Source: Tribonema minus
Lineage: Eukaryota > Sar > Xanthophyceae > Tribonematales > Tribonemataceae
DNA length: 64,000 nt
Reading direction: 5' to 3'
Assembly: GCA_017506865.1 (NCBI GenBank)
Contig: JAFCMP010000552.1
Span: 496,001 to 560,000 of the forward strand
The position numbers and the translations under genes were made by a program. Shown here piece after piece: positions 58,639 to 64,000 of this stretch; the stretch's first letter is position 1, and the number at the start of each line of letters is the position of its first letter. Below the pieces are notes generated by a model. The model was not told where the DNA came from and searched no databases. It saw nothing but the letters and a program-made list of their open reading frames with translations.

Positions 58639-58945
58639 CTCCATGCTTGTGTATGTTGGTTGTTGAATGTGACTGTGAGGGTTCACCCATCAAAGCATAT
58701 GCAACTATCGGTTCTTCTCCTCTGTGTTTGATCTCGTGTACTGCATGTCGGGGCTACGCTGCAATGATTCACCAATGCAGTGTGTTCTGGTGGTATGAAT
58801 ATGTGTTGTACGAAACAGACCAAAGGAGCAAAGGATTTCAGGTCAGCGCTCAGCCCACAGTCCACAGTGCCACGTGTCGACTCGCCGAAAGTTGCCAAAA
58901 GCAGCAGGACGCGCAGCAGCTGTGGCCAGGCGGCCTTGCCTGCAT

Positions 58946-61817
58946 ATGCGACGGCTGTGGCTCCTGCTGTGGTCCCTGGCTGCAGTGGTGGCGGCTGCAG
59001 AGACAGCTGACGCTCAGGAGCCTGTGGCAGACTCCAATAAAGCAGTTGAAGGAAATCAACAAGGAGCACAGGAGCAGGTGGCTGAGGGGATAGAGGACGC
59101 TCTTGCAGCTGCTGGGGACGCCGATGTAATCGCTGCGGAGGGGCTGGTTGCAGAAACTGCGGACGATGTCGCTGCTGGGACTCCAAAGCAGGTCCCAGTG
59201 GAAGCGACATCTGAAGACGAGGGCAGCGCTGGCGATGCTGGCGTAGCCGCGGGCCAGACTGCTGGCAGCGAAGATGGAGAACCTGGCGGCGGGCCCTCGC
59301 TCGTCGAAGTTGCTGCAATTGTTGCTGACGACTTGGCAGAACAACAGCATCTGCTGCAACAGAAAGCAGCAGTTACAGATCCTGCACCCGCGGGAGTGCC
59401 GAAGCAGCAGCCGACGGAACCGCCGCCTCTGGTGCACCGCTCGCGCGGCGGCGCTTTGGACAAGGCAGCCTCCATCAACGGCGATCGCGACGCCTACAAC
59501 GCCGCTGTGGAGGCGAACGCGGCGAAGTTGGCCATTGCAGAGGTCGATGATGACGGCGACATCGCAAGGGCAGCCACGGAGCTGGCGCCGCAACCACCGA
59601 CCATATTCCGGCGCGCCTTCAGGCGCTACAACGACCTCCTGAAGCGGCACTACCTGACGCTGTCCTTCGTTCAGGCGACGGTGCTGGGGACCCTGGGGGA
59701 CGTCCTGGCGCAGGCGATAGAGCGGTGGGCGGGGGGGAGCCTGGGGGGGGTGGGGGGGCGGGGGGGCGCATGCGCGGGTGGCTCGACGTGCGGCGCATGG
59801 TCGACGTGGGCCTGCTGACGATGGCAATCGACGGCGTGATCACGCCGCGCTGGTACGCGATACTCGAGCGCACGAGCACGAGCAAGGCGCTGCCGGTGGT
59901 CGTCGCCAAGACGGTGGCGAGCAGCCTCATCTATGGGCCCTTCGCGAACGGCGTGTTTCTCGCGGGCGTGCCGGTGCTGCGCTACGGGCGCGCGGTGCTG
60001 GGGCGCGGGTTTGACTGGGTGGCGTGGCGGCGGCAGCTGCTCATCGCGACGATCCGCGACCTGCAGGTGAGCGCTGCTGCTTTGAGATTGGTGGCTTGGG
60101 CAGCACATACTGTTTCTACGCAATCGGCGTCGTCATATAATCGGTGCTGGTGTACTAGCTTGTCTCTCTTGGCTCTGTTGTGGTGAAGTGGAGTAGGTAG
60201 GTATGATCTGCTGCGGCAGCGCTCATCCCCCGCATGCGCCCCGCAGTGAGGGAGCTGCGAGCAAGTGGCACGGGGAAGAGATATCACATGAGCACATGCA
60301 GATACTGCGCGAGTGCCCTTGCTGCGCCCTGTTCTGCAGCGGTGCAGCCGGTGCATGACCTTAGGTGGCCATGTGCCGAAATGCGGAAACAGCAGCACTC
60401 TGATGCAGTAATTGTCGCGCTCCAGCAGACGATGGGCCCCGCAGCGCTCCCGGGTGGCAAACTCTCAAGCATGAACCATTATTCTTTTTCAGCAATTTGT
60501 TGGTCTTGTGTCACTCCAATTCATGTAGGCAGCCTGTTTGAGAGCTGAGTTGAAGTACAAGTTAAGTTCAAGTGGGAAGAGCTGAGTTGAAGTAGAAGTA
60601 CATAGTCTCAACAAAACCGTGAGACCGTGAGGTCGGACAAGCCAAGCCTTACACTGACAGTTTCTCATCACGCCGTCTCCGCGCGCTCCTAAGCCGTCAA
60701 ATCCAAAGTCGGATCGGACATGACAATGTTGAGCACTGCGCTCAGGGGCGGCCGACCGACGCTCACGCAGACACTGGCATTTCGAAGGGTATTGATGCAC
60801 ACTGTGCCTCGATGGCTTGTGGCGACAATGAGCAACCAAGTACAGCGGACCACGCCGTGGTTGGGCACCGCTCTTCTGTGGATGGCATGCGAGACGTGCA
60901 GGAGCCTATGGCGGTTACCACAGTTACATCCGCAGTGTTGAGTTTGTGGTACCTTGCAAGCGGCGCATGTTCGCAGCTGTAGCGCAACACCTCTACCACA
61001 GCGTGCCGCGATGTGCTTGCATTGTTGGCTCCAAGGCAGTGCAATGACCCGCACTTCCGCTGCGCACAGTACATGCGCTGCATATTCTTGCAGAAATGCA
61101 CCTCGCGCTGCCTGAGCGAGTGCTTTTGGCAGCAGTGAGGCTCAGAGCAGATTTTCTCCATACGTGGCGTCTGTTGTCCATATTTGCAGAAGCAGTCTGC
61201 CTCTGCTGAGTGCCTGCGCACGAACAGAGATGCTAGCAAGGCTCCGGCTCTATTTTAGATGCCGGGCGTGAGCGAGCGCAGTAAGCACAAACACACATGA
61301 AACACGTGTCTGTGCTATGTAGACACAGTACAGTACAGTGGCGGCAGGGGCCGGGGGGGGGGGGGAGGGGGGAAGGGGGGCAGGGGCATGGCCAAGCCAT
61401 CTGCTTTGTGCACTGCCACCGCTGCAGCTGCGGCTGCTGCTGCCCCCTCGCCCCCCGCCCCCCCGACCCCCCGTGCCGGTGCGGCGGAGGCGCAGCAACC
61501 GTAGCAGCAGCAGCAGCAGCAGCAGTGGTGGCGGTGCACAGAGCAGGCGGCTGACCCCCCCCCCCCCCTTCCCCCCCCCTCCCCCGCCCCCCCGCGCGCA
61601 GATGTGGCCCCCATTCACCATGCTCAACCTCATGCTGGTGCCGCTGCACTGGCGCCCGCTCGCGGCGAACGCGCTCGGCTGCGCTTTCGTCGTCGTCCTG
61701 AGCTTCACGGCGCTCACGGACGACACGGTGCCGTGGGGCGCGGAGGCGGCGCGCGTCGTGCGCGCCTGGCTCGCCTCGCTGACGCGCCGCCTGCCGCGGC
61801 CGTCGCGGCGCGCGTGA
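58946..61817 (+). CDS. Mpv17/PMP22 family protein with signal peptide, frame break in G run
   Basis: Exon 1 is 58946-60066 and exon 2 61602-61817. The first in-frame ATG starts a signal peptide (MRRLWLLLWSLAAVVAAAE), followed by an acidic, Ala-rich stretch of about 200 aa. The Mpv17 domain then begins: RRYNDLLKRHYLTLSFVQAT and GTLGDVLAQAIERW. It continues as VDVGLLTMAIDGVITPRWYA, SSLIYGPFANGVFLAGVPVL, WPPFTMLNLMLVPLHWRPLA and FVVVLSFTAL. The two halves are in different frames, and the shift falls in the G-rich run at about 59729-59768. That points to a missing base there (sequence error or real lesion) or an unseen tiny intron. Family members form channels in mitochondrial or peroxisomal membranes; the signal peptide suggests an endomembrane or plastid route here. 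Confidence 0.8.
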
Positions 61818-63328
61818 GGCGCGCGCGCGGTTGTTCACGCGCAGCGGGGCGTGGGGCAAGCATTAACGCGGGGAGGGGGGGGGGGGCGGGGGGGAGTTTC
61901 GGGGGAGACACGAGTGCAGAGGCGCTTGCAGCTACTTACCCCCCCCCCTTCTCGAAGGGGTTATTTGTGGCAAACATGAGGCGTGCAGTACAGTGTTGCT
62001 GCACCGCCGTGAGTCCGCTGAAGGTGAAGGGGGGGGAGAGCGGTGTGCAAGCAGCTTGCGAACTGCGTGCGGTATTGCCCTTTTACCTACCAGTAGTAGC
62101 AGCAGACCTGAGACGCATCCGTGCGTCGATGCATACGTACCCCCCCCCCCCCCCTTCATCCCCCTATCCCAGTCCCCCTGTCCCTCTCTCTTACGTGCAC
62201 TTACGTGGCTCTCTTGAGCGGGGGTTGCTCTCAGCAAGTGACGAGGCACAATTAGTGGTGAACATTCAGTGGTTGACTGGGCGGTCCAGACGTTTCTCTC
62301 CAGCGCACACACGGATGTTCCGGCTCTTGCACTGCCTGCAGTGCGACGCACGTGGCCGTGGGACTGCAAGCGGTAGTTGCTTGCCCCGACCCCCCCATCC
62401 CTCCCCTCGTCTGGCAAAGTGGGGTGTGTGCGAATGCTTCACGCATTGTCGTCGTGGCCTCAATCGGTTGAGTGCATAGCTGTGTACAAACCTGACATTA
62501 CATGTAATATGCAGCACATTACACCATGACTGGCGCCATGGCTGTCATTGCCTTGCATGGGTGCCGATGCCTGAACAGCTGGCCTCATCACATGTCAAAG
62601 ATGTCACCCGTTGGCCTATTGTGCACGAAGGGACGAGGTAGCAAACCGCTTCAAGTAGACAGGGGCGGTTGCACTTGAATGCACCACTGCGGTACTTGAT
62701 TAGTTTCCTCAGTGCAGTGCAGAAATGTTATGTGACGGCTGCTGGCCTTCAAACAGCAGAGTGAAGTCAAGGCAATAAGAGAATAATACCATGCTTCAGT
62801 TGCCGCTTACAGAAGCTTTGCAATGCTGGCCGGGTGCTACTGTAAGTCATCTGGGGCAAAAGTTTGTGTTGTGCGCATGGCCGCTCACCAACCACACTTC
62901 AAAGCCGCAACCATGAGTAACACTGATGCCATTTCAGGTGCTGTCACCTGCTGGACGGCCCAAGACCTTAATGGTCATGACATCGCAGTTGACCTAGGTC
63001 TGCATTCAAATGTAGAAGTATGAGACTGTACCAAGCTCAAAAGGCTGTGGCACATGCAGTCATCAGCAAACGCCTGAGCTGCGTACGGCCTGTAAGAACA
63101 GCCACAGCACTCGTGCCATTGCTACTAGTACAGTCTCAAGGTCTCCCTTGGCAATGCACTCGTGCAGTCCACGCGTGCGCGCGCTGAGGCATCTTGTCAA
63201 GTACGTTTTGATGCTAGGAGAAGCAGCACGTGCAGAGCATGCCCACAACGAGTTCAAACTTGAAGGTGCGTCAAACTTAAAGTATGCAATGCAAGACACG
63301 TTGCCAGCTCTCAGTCTCATTCTCACAT

Positions 63329-63362
<34 letters not shown>

Positions 63363-63383
63363 CCCGTGTGCCTGTGTTTGCAG
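61818..63383. other. Intergenic and unresolved 5' part of next gene
   Basis: Contains G and C runs (62141-62154 C14 among them) and no exon I can assign. CTTGTCAA/GTACGT at 63194-63207 is a possible donor of an upstream exon of the gene ending at 63692. Confidence 0.35.
63331..63361 (+). repeat. C31 polypyrimidine tract
   Basis: The longest pure homopolymer in the window, 22 nt upstream of the acceptor at 63383. Confidence 0.95.
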
Positions 63384-63692
63384 TTGGTGACGCCCTGCGA
63401 GTTCTTCAACCAGCTGCTGGTCCCCTTCAAGTACCAGCCGCTGGGGTACCAGTTCTCCGAGATCGGCTTCCACATCGTGCTGAGCCTCATCGCGCACAAC
63501 GAGATGGAGCTGCCCATGAAGTGGTTCTTCCGTGGCCTAGACAACGTCGCCGGCACCAACACGCTGACGCGCCTGCAGCAGATGATGTACGCGGTGGCCG
63601 CGGACGAAGGGGCGGCGGCTGGTGCGATAGACGCGGTGGCAGCAGCGGCGGCAGCGGCAGTGGCGGCGCCACACCTGGGGGCGCAGCCGTAG
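63384..63692 (+). CDS. Last exon of unrecognised gene
   Basis: Follows a C31 tract and TGTTTGCAG acceptor and runs 102 codons to TAG. Composition is coding-like: an ordered part (EFFNQLLVPFKYQPLGYQF, EIGFHIVLSLIAHNEMELPM, KWFFRGLDNVAGTNTLTRLQ) and then an Ala-rich tail. The ordered part looks like a folded, helical domain, but I do not recognise the family. Upstream exons are not resolved. The reading phase is taken from the long open frame. Confidence 0.55.
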   Translation: MVTPCEFFNQLLVPFKYQPLGYQFSEIGFHIVLSLIAHNEMELPMKWFFRGLDNVAGTNTLTRLQQMMYAVAADEGAAAGAIDAVAAAAAAAVAAPHLGAQP

Positions 63693-64000
63693 AGCGCGCG
63701 CGTGTGCCTTGACAATGTCTGCGAAGGTTCAGCTGTAATCTGCAAAGGTTCAGCTGTAATCAGTCGTGTCGTTCTGCCAGAGCACACGAGCACAGATTAC
63801 ACAGGTTACAGCATAGGATCATTGGCGCCCCACGAATGCTTGACACTTGGGAACTCGGTTTTGTCTGGCTTTGTGTGTCATCTGCTTTGCATTGTGATTG
63901 ATTGTCACTGTGGCATGGACGCATCGGGCTGTAGCTTTAGCTTGCGTGATACCCAGGAATTGCAGTGGTATAGAGCAATGCTTGCTGTACTGCCTCCTTC
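63693..64000. other. 3' flank, no gene seen
   Basis: A doubled GCGAAGGTTCAGCTGTAATC / GCAAAGGTTCAGCTGTAATC lies at 63721-63760. Nothing else recognised. Confidence 0.4.

Noticed and set aside
1..64000. tRNA, rRNA or snRNA genes
   Set aside because: No cloverleaf-like or conserved rRNA/snRNA stretch was recognised by eye; a covariance-model scan would be needed to exclude them.

Overview
The window is intron-rich, GC-rich nuclear DNA from a eukaryote, most likely a microalga or related flagellated protist. Genes are split by spliceosomal introns with donors GTGAGC, GTGCGT or GTACGT (a few GC donors) and C-rich acceptors ending in CAG. Proteins carry poly-Ala, poly-Gly and poly-Gln runs. A DNAAF1/ODA7 gene implies motile cilia. 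EsV-1-7 cysteine-rich repeats are known mainly from stramenopile algae and from some green algae and cryptophytes. Short TTAGGG-type tracts lie inside introns. I cannot fix the lineage from this; a chlorophyte or a secondary-plastid alga (stramenopile or haptophyte) both fit. All gene models below were spliced by eye, with reading phase checked at most junctions.

Layout. 180-2816 (-): apoptosis-inducing factor, cut by the left edge. 3060-4686 (+): TatD-family metal hydrolase (TATDN3-like). 5351-18401 (+): a protein of about 1,660 aa with F-BAR, GRAM, VASt and C-terminal membrane anchor. 19112-25195: two duplicated loci of EsV-1-7 repeats, both with broken frames. 27305-33315 (-): a signal peptide, saposin-like, HVA22/REEP and C2 fusion. 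33432-36063 (+): mitochondrial carrier of the SLC25A32 type. 37068-43549 (+): IQ-motif and PH-like protein. 46124-56437 (-): cytochrome P450 with a very long low-complexity insert. 56622-58638 (+): DNAAF1. 58946-61817 (+): Mpv17/PMP22 protein with a signal peptide. 63384-63692 (+): last exon of an unrecognised gene.

Three gene pairs are divergent with only 116-243 bp between start codons (AIF/TATDN3, HVA22-C2/SLC25, P450/DNAAF1). Several genes concern membranes and lipids (GRAM-VASt, saposin-HVA22-C2, Mpv17, carrier), but nothing indicates a common pathway.

The most unusual signal is structural. In at least five genes the edge of an exon, together with its splice site and some flanking intron, is repeated 2-6 times in direct tandem inside the neighbouring intron. 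Copies decay away from the true exon, and some are spaced by TTAGGG-like repeats. Much of the intron length here seems to come from this process.
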